From a bacterium (lineage in GTDB: Bacteria; Bdellovibrionota_B; Oligoflexia; Oligoflexales; CAIYRB01): a DNA stretch of 33,125 nucleotides. The stretch is from the NCBI GenBank assembly GCA_900299215.1, contig OMIY01000234.1, forward strand, positions 1 through 33,125, given 5' to 3'. Made by a program: the position numbers and the translations under genes. Under the pieces are notes generated by a model that searched no databases, had not been told where the DNA came from, and saw only the letters and a program-made list of their open reading frames with translations. The first letter of the stretch is position 1. Each line of letters begins with the position of its first letter. Shown here piece by piece: positions 25,483 to 33,125 of the stretch.

Positions 25483-26175
25483 TTACGAGCGCTTGGCCAC
25501 CCTGGGATGCAGCGATCTGAGGCGTTCGTCGCATTGGTGGCCACCGCTTAAAAGCAAGACGTCGATACCCATTGCTGTACCAACTTCCAAGTCGTGGTCA
25601 GTGTCGCCCACTAAAAGTACCTTGTCAGGATCGTGTGCAATTGCCTGCATGAGCTGCTTGCCGCGTTCCAGCTTGGAGACGGCATGGTGGTCACCTAAAC
25701 CATAAACGTAGACAAAGTAGTCGCGCAGGCGGTGCTTTTCTAAGAGCTTCAGTAGATCGCCTTCGTGATTAGCTGAAAGCATCGAGCAAGCGACTCCGCG
25801 TTTTGCAAGCTCTTCCAGAATGTCCCTCACACCTGCATACAGCTGGGTGCGAGTCTCCATTCCGGCTTTGTAGGTCGTGATAAAGTGCTTACTAAGTGCT
25901 GCAAAAGGGACTAGATCGTAGCGGAAGCCAAGTTCTTCGTAGTAGTCGACAATCGGGAAGCGAAAGCGCTTCAGATATCGATTTTTATCAAGCGACGGTA
26001 AACCATGATCAGCAAGCATTGCGGCAATGATTTCAATGCAGAAATCGACGTCATCTAGCAGCGTGCCGTTCCAGTCCCAGATGATGTGTTCTTTACCTGC
26101 AAATTGTGGCAACAGGTTTAGCATGACAAATGACAATGCCTCGTGGAAATGTCTGAAATTCATGTTTGACGACAC
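25483..26175 (-). CDS. HAD-superfamily phosphatase (phosphoglycolate phosphatase-like)
   Basis: A protein of up to 230 residues. HAD motifs: I D34-W-N-G-T, with Asn in place of the usual second Asp; II Ser in 'SMLSANHE'; III Lys in 'LERGKQLM'; IV 'VGDTDHDLEVG'. The cap inserted after motif I is helical (C1 type), as in phosphoglycolate phosphatases and Gph-like enzymes. The nucleophile Asp is intact; the DxN variant occurs in some active phosphatases, but general acid catalysis could be altered. Start uncertain: GTG at 26175, ATG at 26163 or the Met at residue 18, none with a good SD. It follows the tRNA-Gly gene on the same strand without a visible terminator between. Confidence 0.85.
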   Translation of the reverse strand: MSSNMNFRHFHEALSFVMLNLLPQFAGKEHIIWDWNGTLLDDVDFCIEIIAAMLADHGLPSLDKNRYLKRFRFPIVDYYEELGFRYDLVPFAALSKHFITTYKAGMETRTQLYAGVRDILEELAKRGVACSMLSANHEGDLLKLLEKHRLRDYFVYVYGLGDHHAVSKLERGKQLMQAIAHDPDKVLLVGDTDHDLEVGTAMGIDVLLLSGGHQCDERLRSLHPRVAKRS

Positions 26176-26263
26176 GACTTCAGACCAAGCAATTAATGCC
26201 TACTGACCAACTTCATTAACATGGATATTCTATATAGGAAGATTGGAATATAGGGGAGGTTGT

Positions 26264-26340
26264 TGGAGCGGGAAAGGGGATTCGAACCCCCGACCTTCGC
26301 GATGGCAACGCGACGCTCTAGCCAGCTGAGCTATTCCCGC
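26264..26340 (-). tRNA. tRNA-Gly (anticodon GCC)
   Basis: Minus-strand tRNA of 77 bases including encoded CCA (26264-26266). The 7-bp acceptor stem GCGGGAA/TTCCCGC is perfect. The D arm is GCTC...GAGC, the anticodon stem TCGCG/CGCGA closes a loop TTGCCAT with anticodon GCC, and the T arm carries GGTTCGAATCC. Reads GGC and GGU glycine codons. A consensus-like promoter lies 16-44 bases upstream. Confidence 0.96.
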
Positions 26341-26355
26341 AACAAGGTAGGTGTT

Positions 26356-26384
26356 TAATTAGAGATCTTGCCCCGAGATGTCAA
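26356..26384 (-). promoter_or_regulatory. Sigma70-type promoter of tRNA-Gly
   Basis: On the minus strand, perfect -35 TTGACA (26379-26384), a 17-base spacer and -10 TAATTA (26356-26361). A start site about 7 bases further would leave a short leader before the tRNA 5' end at 26340. The -35 box lies only 9 bases from the divergent gene starting at 26393. Confidence 0.75.
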
Positions 26385-26392
26385 GGTATTAA

Positions 26393-26956
26393 ATGAGCGT
26401 AAGTTGGATAAATTGGTTGAGGCGGCGGCGCCACCCGGAAAGGTCAATGGTAACAGATCTTCCGGAAGTCCCGCAGCTCAAAGGGTTGCCGGTGTCTGGC
26501 GCAGGCAACGAGCAGCGTCGCGCGCTAATTAAGGACCGTCCCGTGTCGCTTGAACAGCGTTACGGACTCTTGGGCAGCAATGATCAGGCCGATGAGATCT
26601 TCCTGCGCCTTAAGCAGAACCTTTACGCTGCCTTGGACGCACACGTCCACGGGCGGACCATATTCCGGGAAAGTGGTCGCGTTGCCCCGGGGCGCCCCTA
26701 TTTTTACCTAAAACCTGCTGGCGAGAAAGGCTGGCTCTGTGAGCGTCAAGGGACTGGCTGGGTGATCACTCGCGCGGAAAAGATTGTTGATCGCAACCTG
26801 TTCCTGCGCGACGAGGAACCTTTCGACTCAGTTGAGCTTTACGTGGCTAACGATCGTCTAGCGATGCCCAGGGTCCGAAGTCAGTCTCTCGGGCAGGACC
26901 TCCTGGCGATGGCTGTTTACGAACAGAAGTTAAGACAGCAGCTAGCCTTTTTTTGA
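26393..26956 (+). CDS. Unrecognised 187-aa protein upstream of ExbB/ExbD pair
   Basis: I do not recognise this family. The protein is basic at the N-terminus ('INWLRRRRHPERS'), has no signal peptide or membrane helix, and is likely cytoplasmic. Middle part ('QADEIFLRLKQNLYAALDAH') looks helical, then a region resembling a small beta domain ('YFYLKPAGEKGWLCERQGTGWVITRAEK') with one Cys. ATG start with AAGG six bases upstream. It sits 52 bases from the tRNA 5' end, and 87 bases before an ExbB-like gene on the same strand, so co-transcription with the motor genes is plausible. Confidence 0.75.
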   Translation: MSVSWINWLRRRRHPERSMVTDLPEVPQLKGLPVSGAGNEQRRALIKDRPVSLEQRYGLLGSNDQADEIFLRLKQNLYAALDAHVHGRTIFRESGRVAPGRPYFYLKPAGEKGWLCERQGTGWVITRAEKIVDRNLFLRDEEPFDSVELYVANDRLAMPRVRSQSLGQDLLAMAVYEQKLRQQLAFF

Positions 26957-27043
26957 CCACAAAAGTCGAGTATCCTACTGATATCCGTCAATTGGCAGTG
27001 ACAGCTGGCTGGAAGGATCCGGCCGACATGGGGTGACTGGATT

Positions 27044-27673
27044 ATGGAATTCAACATCGTCGATAAGCTCCTTGGTATCACTTTGCTTGGAACGGAGTGG
27101 ATCCTCTGGCTGCTGGTAGCGCTAAGTGTTGTGTCTGTTACGGTCATGCTTGAACGCCTGCTCTTCTTCAGCCGTATGCGGATTGATTTTCCGCAGTTCA
27201 CTAATGACCTGGCCAAGTTGCTCATCGACCGTGACAGCGAGGGTATTCGTCGCCTCTGTTCCAACCGTGGCGCTATTGAGGCGCAGGTGGTGCTTCGCGG
27301 GATTGATTACAGTTCGCGCGGCGTCACCGCTATGCGGGAGAGTATGGAAGGGTTTCTCGTGGGTAACCGCCAAGTCCTGGACCGGGGACTTGTAGTCCTG
27401 GGGACACTAGGCAACAACGCCCCCTTCATTGGTCTTTTTGGAACTGTTATCGGAATTATTATGTCTTTCAAAGACTTGTCAGAAAATCCGGCCGGTGGCC
27501 CTTCGGTGGTGATGGCTGGAATTTCCGAGGCTCTTGTGGCGACGGCGGTAGGTCTGATGGTAGCTATTCCCGCAGTCATTGCTTTTAACGCCTTTAACCG
27601 CGTGGTTAAACGGCGCCTGGCCAATGCCGAGGCCGTCATGAAGATGGTCCTTTCATCCTACGAACACGGCTGA
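27044..27673 (+). CDS. MotA/TolQ/ExbB-family proton channel protein
   Basis: A 209-residue inner-membrane protein with three helices (about 18-36, 116-140, 162-184) and the family core 'NNAPFIGLFGTVIGIIMSF' followed by 'SEALVATAVGLMVAIPAVIAFN'. Forms the pentameric stator ring that, with an ExbD/TolR dimer, converts proton-motive force into movement. ATG start. The ExbD-like gene follows 22 bases later. No TonB or TolA gene accompanies the pair; a partner elsewhere, possibly the GltG-like protein at 2878, is conceivable. Confidence 0.93.
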   Translation: MEFNIVDKLLGITLLGTEWILWLLVALSVVSVTVMLERLLFFSRMRIDFPQFTNDLAKLLIDRDSEGIRRLCSNRGAIEAQVVLRGIDYSSRGVTAMRESMEGFLVGNRQVLDRGLVVLGTLGNNAPFIGLFGTVIGIIMSFKDLSENPAGGPSVVMAGISEALVATAVGLMVAIPAVIAFNAFNRVVKRRLANAEAVMKMVLSSYEHG

Positions 27674-27695
27674 CAAAGCCAGAATCGGAGCTGCC

Positions 27696-28121
27696 ATGGC
27701 TGGTAGTTTAAGTGATAGCGACGATGAAATCACCGGCATCAACGTGACGCCACTTGTGGACGTGATGTTGGTGCTTCTCATCATTTTCATGGTGACAGCG
27801 ACCTATATCGTCAATCGTTCGATAAACGTCAATTTGCCTAAGGCAGATACCGGCGAAAACAGCGAGAAAACCAAAAACCTCGCATTCGTCCTCGATGGCA
27901 AGAGTCAGCTCTACCTCGACGGCAAGCCGATCTCGTTCGAGCAAGTGCCCGGTCTGATCAAAGAGCAACAGGCAAAAACCGGTGCAGGTCCGCTGAACGC
28001 CCTGATTTCTGCCGACAAAGAGACGCCTCACGGTGTCGTCATTAAATTGATTGATACGGTAAGAAAACACGGTATAACCGACTTCGCAATTAACGTCGAA
28101 ACCAGCGCTGGAGGGTCCTGA
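27696..28121 (+). CDS. ExbD/TolR-family proton channel partner
   Basis: A 141-residue single-pass protein. 'EITGINVTPLVDVMLVLLII' is the family start, with proton-carrying Asp22 in the membrane helix (about 20-40). The rest (about 45-141) is the periplasmic TolR/ExbD domain: 'LPKADTGENSEK' linker, 'LAFVLDGKSQLYLDGKPI', 'ISADKETPHGVVIKLIDTVRKHGI'. ATG start with GGAG. It forms a stator unit with the preceding gene. Confidence 0.93.
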   Translation: MAGSLSDSDDEITGINVTPLVDVMLVLLIIFMVTATYIVNRSINVNLPKADTGENSEKTKNLAFVLDGKSQLYLDGKPISFEQVPGLIKEQQAKTGAGPLNALISADKETPHGVVIKLIDTVRKHGITDFAINVETSAGGS

Positions 28122-28219
28122 TCAGGCTGCCGGCAAAGTAGACGCGGCATCTTGCACCTCAAGCTTAGTCAGCAGATCAGCGGCTAGGAGGTGCGTGCCT
28201 CTAATGGGAGCATCGTCGT

Positions 28220-29716
28220 TTGAAGTTAGTGTCAGCTCAGTCGCAGCAGTCGGCGTCCGGAGCCTCCGGCGGTGGAACACGGCTCACGCGTGAGGACTGC
28301 CGCCGTCATCTGGCCGAGCACGCTTTCAGATTGCGAGCGCCAGACTATCACGAGAAGTACCCACAGTGGCCCGGTCAGGTTGGCTTAGAAATTGAGATGC
28401 TTCCCGTATTGCCGCGCAGCGGTGCGGTGATCCCTGCTCCGGTTCCGCTGCAGGGACCTAGCCCTTCGATTGCTTCTGTCTTGCGAAGTGCGGCTGCCAG
28501 CCGAGCTTGGGTGTTAGAGGATACCGATGGAGACAAAGGTGAGCCTTTGCTCCTTCGTGTAGCTTTGGATGATGGTGATCAAATCACGTTTGAGCCCGGT
28601 GGGCAGGTCGAATTTTCCTCTCGCCCTTATCCTTGTCTAGGCGATGCACTGCGCCGCATGACCTCCGTGCAGCATGATCTCGATGCAGTATTTGCGGCAG
28701 TGGGAATTCATTTGGTTCAGGTTGGGGTCAACCCCTGGCATACGCTAGGTGAGCTTGGGTTGCAGATGCCAAAGCCGCGTTACCGGGCGATGGACCGTTA
28801 CTACGCTGCGATAGGTCCTTATGGCCAGCAGATGATGCGTCAGAGCTGTACGCTCCAAGTCAATTTGGATTTCGGCAGTGATGAATCCACCATGGTCAGG
28901 CGCTACATTGCTAGCCAATTATTGGCGCCTATTGCGGCGGCGACCTTCGCTTTGTCACCCGTGGTTAATCGGCAGTCGACGGGAATCCGTGGTTACCGGA
29001 CACGTATTTGGCGTCACACCGACCCGACTCACACGGGCATACCAACAGTTAGCAAGTTGGCGCAGGTCAGCGATGCTGAATTGGAGCGTCAATTCACGCG
29101 CCAGGCGATGATCGACGAGTATCTGGATTTTGCTCTACGTGCTCAAGTGGTGTTCATTGCTGAGCTGGATTACCGTTCACCTCACATCTCTTTTGGTGAA
29201 TGGTTGGAGCGACCAGTCGAAGGCGTCAGTCCGACACTTAACGACTTTATCACTCACTTGACGTTGATGTTTCCAGAGGTACGGCCGCGAGGATTTCTTG
29301 AGCTGAGATCCGTGGACTGTCAGCCGCGGGCATTCTCCAGTGTGCCGGCATCGTACTGGACTGGTCTATTGTACGACGACAAAACTTTAGATGCTTTGTT
29401 GGCGTTGTTACTACCCGAACGCCAAAGGCTCAATGACTTACTGATTAAGGCTGAAGATGGCTTGGCGCACCCGGCGCTGAGAACGCTGGCGGCGGCTGTA
29501 GCCGAGCTAGCTCAATCTGGCTTTTCAACTTTACCTCCCTGTTTCAAGTCGGATGGTGTCGAGCGCGAACTCCAAGCTTTTGTCGGACATTTCACGGCCC
29601 AGGGCAGAACGCCCGCCGATGACGTGCTCGACCTTTTGCGGCGCGAGAATTCGTCGTTCCCATCGTTCGCCGGCTATCAAGCCTTGGCGGGGGAGTGGAC
29701 TAAACTAGTGACCTAA
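28220..29716 (+). CDS. GCS2-family glutamate-cysteine ligase (plant/EgtA-type GshA-like)
   Basis: A 498-residue ATP-dependent ligase making gamma-glutamylcysteine, first step of glutathione (or related thiol) synthesis. Motifs of the plant/alphaproteobacterial class: 'VGLEIEM' at 54-60, 'ITFEPGGQVEFSS' at 122-134, 'MPKPRYRAMDRYY' near 183-195, then 'MMRQSCTLQVNLDF', and a C-terminal 'RPRGFLELRSVDCQPR'. TTG start (GGGAG 9 bases upstream); GTG nine bases further is an alternative. The strongest SD-like sequence, AGGAGGTG (28186-28193), instead precedes a short overlapping ORF starting at ATG 28204. The NAD-glutamate dehydrogenase follows after 22 bases, so both glutamate-using enzymes are probably co-expressed. 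Confidence 0.88.
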   Translation: MKLVSAQSQQSASGASGGGTRLTREDCRRHLAEHAFRLRAPDYHEKYPQWPGQVGLEIEMLPVLPRSGAVIPAPVPLQGPSPSIASVLRSAAASRAWVLEDTDGDKGEPLLLRVALDDGDQITFEPGGQVEFSSRPYPCLGDALRRMTSVQHDLDAVFAAVGIHLVQVGVNPWHTLGELGLQMPKPRYRAMDRYYAAIGPYGQQMMRQSCTLQVNLDFGSDESTMVRRYIASQLLAPIAAATFALSPVVNRQSTGIRGYRTRIWRHTDPTHTGIPTVSKLAQVSDAELERQFTRQAMIDEYLDFALRAQVVFIAELDYRSPHISFGEWLERPVEGVSPTLNDFITHLTLMFPEVRPRGFLELRSVDCQPRAFSSVPASYWTGLLYDDKTLDALLALLLPERQRLNDLLIKAEDGLAHPALRTLAAAVAELAQSGFSTLPPCFKSDGVERELQAFVGHFTAQGRTPADDVLDLLRRENSSFPSFAGYQALAGEWTKLVT

Positions 29717-29738
29717 AAGACGACTTGAAGGATTGCCG

Positions 29739-32700
29739 ATGGCACCAAAAAACCTACAGAAAAAAGTGATTCCGCTAGATGTCGATGAGGAAATCGAGCC
29801 CCAGGAACCTGCCCTTGAAGGTCAGCAGGCGTCATGGGAGGAGATCAAAACTGGCGACGAGCTCGAGCATTACATTGAGGACATCGCGGACACCGTCCGG
29901 ATTGGCCTAGATCAGAGTATCGCAATACTGACGCCGTGGTTTTTCAACAACATGCCGCGCGCCTACTATCAGACCACACCGCGACCTGAGAAGGTGCGTC
30001 ACCTGTCAGCTGTGATCACTGGGCACGTCTTTGAGACCAAGCAAACAGTCGAACTTTGGGATCGGGACCGAGCTAAAGTGACCTATATCGGACCCGGTGG
30101 CGATCGCGCCATCCTGATCGATATGGCCCGCCGGCTTGCACCAAACCCATTAAAGATGGGCTCGCTTTATTTCTCGCGCGACAAGCTGCTATTTCTGTCG
30201 ACCTTTCATTGCAAAGATCATAAGCCGCTTGACCGTGAAAATCGCCGCATCATGGAAAAGGTCAAGGTTGCGCGCGGCATGCTCGTGGAAGAATTTCCGG
30301 ATGATCTGACGCGCATCGATTCGTATTTAAAGAATCTTGATAATGATTTCGTGATGTATGCCACCGCCGGCAGGATTCAGATCCTTTACCGGATGGTGCG
30401 GTACATGATCGATCACGAGGGCGCTCACACCTTCTTCGAGCCGGTCGACAATAGCCCCAATGCGCGCCTGACACTTGGGATGAAGAACGTCAACCCATCG
30501 CAAGTGCTTGAGGCTATCCTCGATCTTATAAATAGGTATGAATTTACTGTTGTGCGGGCCTTCATGGTGAGGTTTACGCAAGGCTACGATGAGCCGATTT
30601 CAGTATTTCATATCATCCTCGGCCGCATGGACGAAGAGCCGGTCGATTTCAATGCAGTGCCAGTTATGAGGCTCAATAAGGCGCTGCGTACCTTGGGTTG
30701 GGTGGATGTTGATGATTACGGTGAGCTGACTAAGCCGCCGTACGGCTTTTCCATCAATGCCACTAACTTGATTCGCAGTATCGCAACCTGGGCGCATGTG
30801 ATGCTGGGTAAGGAAAATCCCTACTACTACTCCCAGTACAAGGTCAGAACCACCTTCTTTAAGTACAGTGATTTCACCCGCGAGCTGGTGCAGCTGTTCC
30901 GCCTGAAGTTTGACCCACTGAAAGAGCAAGAGCGTAACGCTGGTGGTTACGCCGATAAGCGCATCCTTCTCCTCGAGATGATCAAAGAGGTCATCGACGA
31001 AGTCGAGAAAACGATTCTGCTCGAGGCCATCAATCTTCTGGATAACATCCTGAAGACCAACTACTTCCTGCCAACCAAGACCGGTCTCGCCTTCCGGATC
31101 GCCCCGGAAGTGCTGAGCAACAAGTTTTACCCGATGCGGCCTTTTGGCATCTTCTTCATCGTCGGTAAGGACTACAGGTTGTTCCACGTGCGGTGGAAGG
31201 ACATTTCGCGTGGTGGTCTCCGGGTGGTGATGCCGCGCAATGGTTCCGATTTTGACTTTGCCTTAGCCGGTATGTTTGACGAAGTCTACGGACTAAGCCA
31301 CGCTCAGCAGCTCAAGAATAAAGACATTCCTGAGGGTGGGTCAAAAGCTGTGCTCGTGCTTAAACCGGGTGGCCATAGGCAGCAAGCCGTGCGCGGTGCG
31401 GTCAACGCTCTGCTCGATCTCTTGGTGGCCCGTGGCGAGTCAGATGAGCCAACTGCGGCCAGCATCAGCTATTACGACAAAGAAGAAATTATTTATCTAG
31501 GTCCGGATGAGAACATCACCAACGACCTGATTGAATGGATACCTGTGCAAGCGGCACGCCGTGGCTACAGGTACGCTGCAGCATTTATGTCGTCTAAACC
31601 TGGAGCAGGGATCAACCACAAGGAATACGGTGTGACCTCCGAGGGCCTCAACGTGTTCCTCGAGAACATGCTCAAGTACCTCGGCATCAATCCTCGCGAG
31701 CAACGCTTCACGGTCAAGATGACCGGTGGACCAGACGGCGACGTTGCAGGTAATGAGCTTAAGATTCTCCATCGTGAATACGGTGAGAACGCGCGTGTTG
31801 TTGCGATTGCCGATGGCTTTGGCGCTGCTCACGATCCTGACGGACTGGCTTGGCCAGAGCTGCTGCGTCTCTTTAAGCAGGGCAAGTCTGCTGCGGACTT
31901 TAACCCAACGCTACTGAGTGGAGCTAAGGGCGCCTTCGTAATTAAGGCCGACACGCCCGATAACATCCGTACGCGCAATAATTTGCACTTCAACGTGAGA
32001 GCCGACGTCTTTATCCCTGCGGGTGGACGCCCTTACACAGTTAACGAGAAAAACTGGACCAACTTTATCGACAAAGAGGGTAAACCTACTTGCCGTGCGG
32101 TGGTCGAGGGCGCCAACATCTTCTTCAGTAGCGAAGCAAGGCAAGAGCTGCAGAAGAAGGGCATCCTCAACATTAAGGATTCGAGCGCAAATAAAACGGG
32201 GGTGATCTGCTCCTCCTACGAGATCATCGCCAGTCTGACGCTATCTACCGAGGAGTTCTTGGCGATCAAGGACGTCTACGTGCAGCAGGTTATCGAGATC
32301 CTGCGGCAGAAGGCAGATCAGGAAGCTAAGTTGCTATTTAAAGAGTACGCGCTTAACGGCGGCCGCAAGACCCTGGTCGAACTATCGATGGCCATCTCAC
32401 GTCAGATCAATGACGTCACTGACGTCATCCTCGAGAACCTGACCAAGCAGCAGGATCAGGTCTTGGCGGATCACTTCTACCACGGCCTGATTTATCGTCA
32501 TGTGCCGAGGATTTTGGTGGAACGTTACAAAGATCGGCTGCTGAAACGACTGCCAGCGGCGCACCAGATCGCCATATTGTCAGCTTATATTGCCAGCTAC
32601 ATCGTGTACCGCGAGGGGCTGGGGTGGTTGGATGGTATCCCGCCCGAGGCAAGATTCGAAGCAACCCGGACCTACATGCTGCAAGACAATGTCACCAATA

Positions 32701-32819
32701 CCTTGCTAAGCAGTGTTGAGGGATCGGCGCTCCCAGAGAAAGAGAAGATTGCGGCTATTATCCGCATGAGTGCGACGCGTGATTTGACCATACTTGAGAT
32801 GGAGAAATCGCGTCACTGA
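29739..32819 (+). CDS. NAD-glutamate dehydrogenase-type large enzyme
   Basis: A protein of about 1026 residues. I chose the ATG at 29739 because AAGGA lies 6 bases before it; the TTG at 29733 touches the SD. The long N-terminal region (about 1-450) is regulatory-like, without ACT domains I can name. The catalytic half carries glutamate dehydrogenase features: 'GGLRVVMPR' near 492, a Lys-bearing 'EGGSKAVLVLKPG' near 530, 'GGPDGDVAGNELKI' near 664 in the Rossmann domain, and 'VVEGANIFFSSEAR' near 790 followed by 'DSSANKTGVICSSYE'. It oxidises glutamate to 2-oxoglutarate and ammonia. Shorter than the roughly 1600-residue GDH of Streptomyces/Pseudomonas, as in many deltaproteobacterial homologues. 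A strong terminator follows. Confidence 0.9.
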   Translation: MAPKNLQKKVIPLDVDEEIEPQEPALEGQQASWEEIKTGDELEHYIEDIADTVRIGLDQSIAILTPWFFNNMPRAYYQTTPRPEKVRHLSAVITGHVFETKQTVELWDRDRAKVTYIGPGGDRAILIDMARRLAPNPLKMGSLYFSRDKLLFLSTFHCKDHKPLDRENRRIMEKVKVARGMLVEEFPDDLTRIDSYLKNLDNDFVMYATAGRIQILYRMVRYMIDHEGAHTFFEPVDNSPNARLTLGMKNVNPSQVLEAILDLINRYEFTVVRAFMVRFTQGYDEPISVFHIILGRMDEEPVDFNAVPVMRLNKALRTLGWVDVDDYGELTKPPYGFSINATNLIRSIATWAHVMLGKENPYYYSQYKVRTTFFKYSDFTRELVQLFRLKFDPLKEQERNAGGYADKRILLLEMIKEVIDEVEKTILLEAINLLDNILKTNYFLPTKTGLAFRIAPEVLSNKFYPMRPFGIFFIVGKDYRLFHVRWKDISRGGLRVVMPRNGSDFDFALAGMFDEVYGLSHAQQLKNKDIPEGGSKAVLVLKPGGHRQQAVRGAVNALLDLLVARGESDEPTAASISYYDKEEIIYLGPDENITNDLIEWIPVQAARRGYRYAAAFMSSKPGAGINHKEYGVTSEGLNVFLENMLKYLGINPREQRFTVKMTGGPDGDVAGNELKILHREYGENARVVAIADGFGAAHDPDGLAWPELLRLFKQGKSAADFNPTLLSGAKGAFVIKADTPDNIRTRNNLHFNVRADVFIPAGGRPYTVNEKNWTNFIDKEGKPTCRAVVEGANIFFSSEARQELQKKGILNIKDSSANKTGVICSSYEIIASLTLSTEEFLAIKDVYVQQVIEILRQKADQEAKLLFKEYALNGGRKTLVELSMAISRQINDVTDVILENLTKQQDQVLADHFYHGLIYRHVPRILVERYKDRLLKRLPAAHQIAILSAYIASYIVYREGLGWLDGIPPEARFEATRTYMLQDNVTNTLLSSVEGSALPEKEKIAAIIRMSATRDLTILEMEKSRH

Positions 32820-32872
32820 AGCTCTGTGAGCCAGGTAATTAAACTAAATAATTAAAATACATTTCAGCGATC

Positions 32873-32913
32873 AGCCGACTCCGTAGCAACTTGTGCAAGG
32901 AGTCGGCTTTTTT
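32873..32913 (+). terminator. Rho-independent terminator after glutamate dehydrogenase
   Basis: 10-bp perfect stem AGCCGACTCC (32873-32882) with GGAGTCGGCT (32899-32908), a 16-base loop and six T at 32908-32913. It closes the operon ending with the glutamate dehydrogenase gene. Confidence 0.92.
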
Positions 32914-32985
32914 ATATGGTGCGTCACTTTGTGTCTCATTGCTGTCCGAGTTGTAGGTTGTGAGCAGCGTAACGGGAGCCATACC

Positions 32986-33125
32986 ATGACGAGAGAGACA
33001 AAAACCGATTCTCCATCATCGCAAAATAAAACATTTCTTGATTTGTTCTCTGTCGAGGCTGCTTTAGCTCCTAAAAGTCATCGCGCCAAGATTCAAAGTT
33101 TCGGGCGCGCTAAGCCCATGACTAC
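32986..33125 (+). CDS. Unidentified protein, 3' truncated by window edge
   Basis: ATG with GGGAG 7 bases upstream, open to the window end (46 codons visible). N-terminus is polar ('MTRETKTDSPSSQNK') followed by 'FLDLFSVEAALAPKSHRAK'. No signal peptide, membrane helix or known motif in the visible part. It begins 73 bases after the preceding terminator and thus starts a new unit. Function unknown. Confidence 0.65.
   Translation, partial: MTRETKTDSPSSQNKTFLDLFSVEAALAPKSHRAKIQSFGRAKPMT

Noticed and set aside
1-33125. CRISPR array, insertion sequence or integron
   Set aside because: No regularly spaced direct repeats, transposase or integrase reading frames, or terminal inverted repeats were seen.

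Overview
The window is a gene-dense bacterial chromosome segment with 24 protein genes (two cut by the window edges) and one tRNA-Gly. No insertion sequence, prophage, integrase, CRISPR array or rRNA was seen, and no stretch over 300 bases lacks a gene. The gene families suggest a Bdellovibrionota/Oligoflexia-type or related 'deltaproteobacterial' Gram-negative. The indications are a GltG/PglI-like FHA-TonB protein with TPR partners, a tail-fibre-like surface protein paired with a pseudopilin, a roughly 1030-residue NAD-glutamate dehydrogenase, 7TMR-DISM receptors, FliG, and lipoproteins. The lineage is inferred from family content only.

Layout. (a) 1-5074: three plus-strand genes (TPR protein, TPR lipoprotein, FHA/TM/Pro-Lys-rich/Gly-rich/TonB-like protein) ending in a clear terminator, resembling the core of the myxobacterial Glt/Agl trans-envelope machine. 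(b) 5121-6999: an M23 lipoprotein whose lipobox shows that the start lies upstream of the first TTG, then a ClC-type channel/antiporter. (c) 7188-11375: a 1031-aa repeat-rich surface protein and a pseudopilin-like protein. (d) 11377-13629, minus strand: a periplasmic thioredoxin-like protein and a DedA protein, divergent from a His-rich SEC-C mini-protein (13766). (e) 14058-16137: an orphan FliG tail-to-tail with a glycerol dehydrogenase. (f) 16320-18798: a translationally coupled MacB/LolCDE-like ABC transporter with a DUF3299 protein, an arrangement resembling Zur-controlled metal-uptake loci. (g) 18854-23437: two tandem receptor-type class III cyclases (7TMR-DISM + cyclase + PilZ-like). (h) 23418-25018, minus: the MsrP/MsrQ periplasmic methionine sulfoxide reductase. 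(i) 25125-26340: HIT hydrolase, HAD phosphatase and tRNA-Gly(GCC) with a good sigma70-type promoter. (j) 26393-32819: an unknown protein, an ExbB/ExbD-like motor pair, a GCS2-type glutamate-cysteine ligase and an NAD-glutamate dehydrogenase, closed by a strong terminator. A new gene begins at 32986.

The most interesting observation is in (g). The two adjacent cyclases have complementary active-site losses. The first keeps both metal-binding aspartates (D440, D484) but has Ser where the transition-state Arg belongs (S570). The second has Ala in place of the second metal Asp (A482) but keeps the Asn/Arg pair (N559, R563). This is the division of labour of the C1/C2 halves of mammalian adenylyl cyclase, and suggests an obligate two-gene heterodimeric receptor cyclase, each subunit also carrying a PilZ-like tail. 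Envelope-spanning energy-coupling parts (GltG-like protein at 2878, ExbB/ExbD at 27044) and surface structures form a second theme. The many tail-to-tail genes that touch or overlap indicate a compact genome.

Intergenic stretches of 90-190 bases (2739-2877, 7000-7187, 10284-10397, 28122-28219) show no recognisable RNA or riboswitch; those with visible palindromes or promoters are listed separately.
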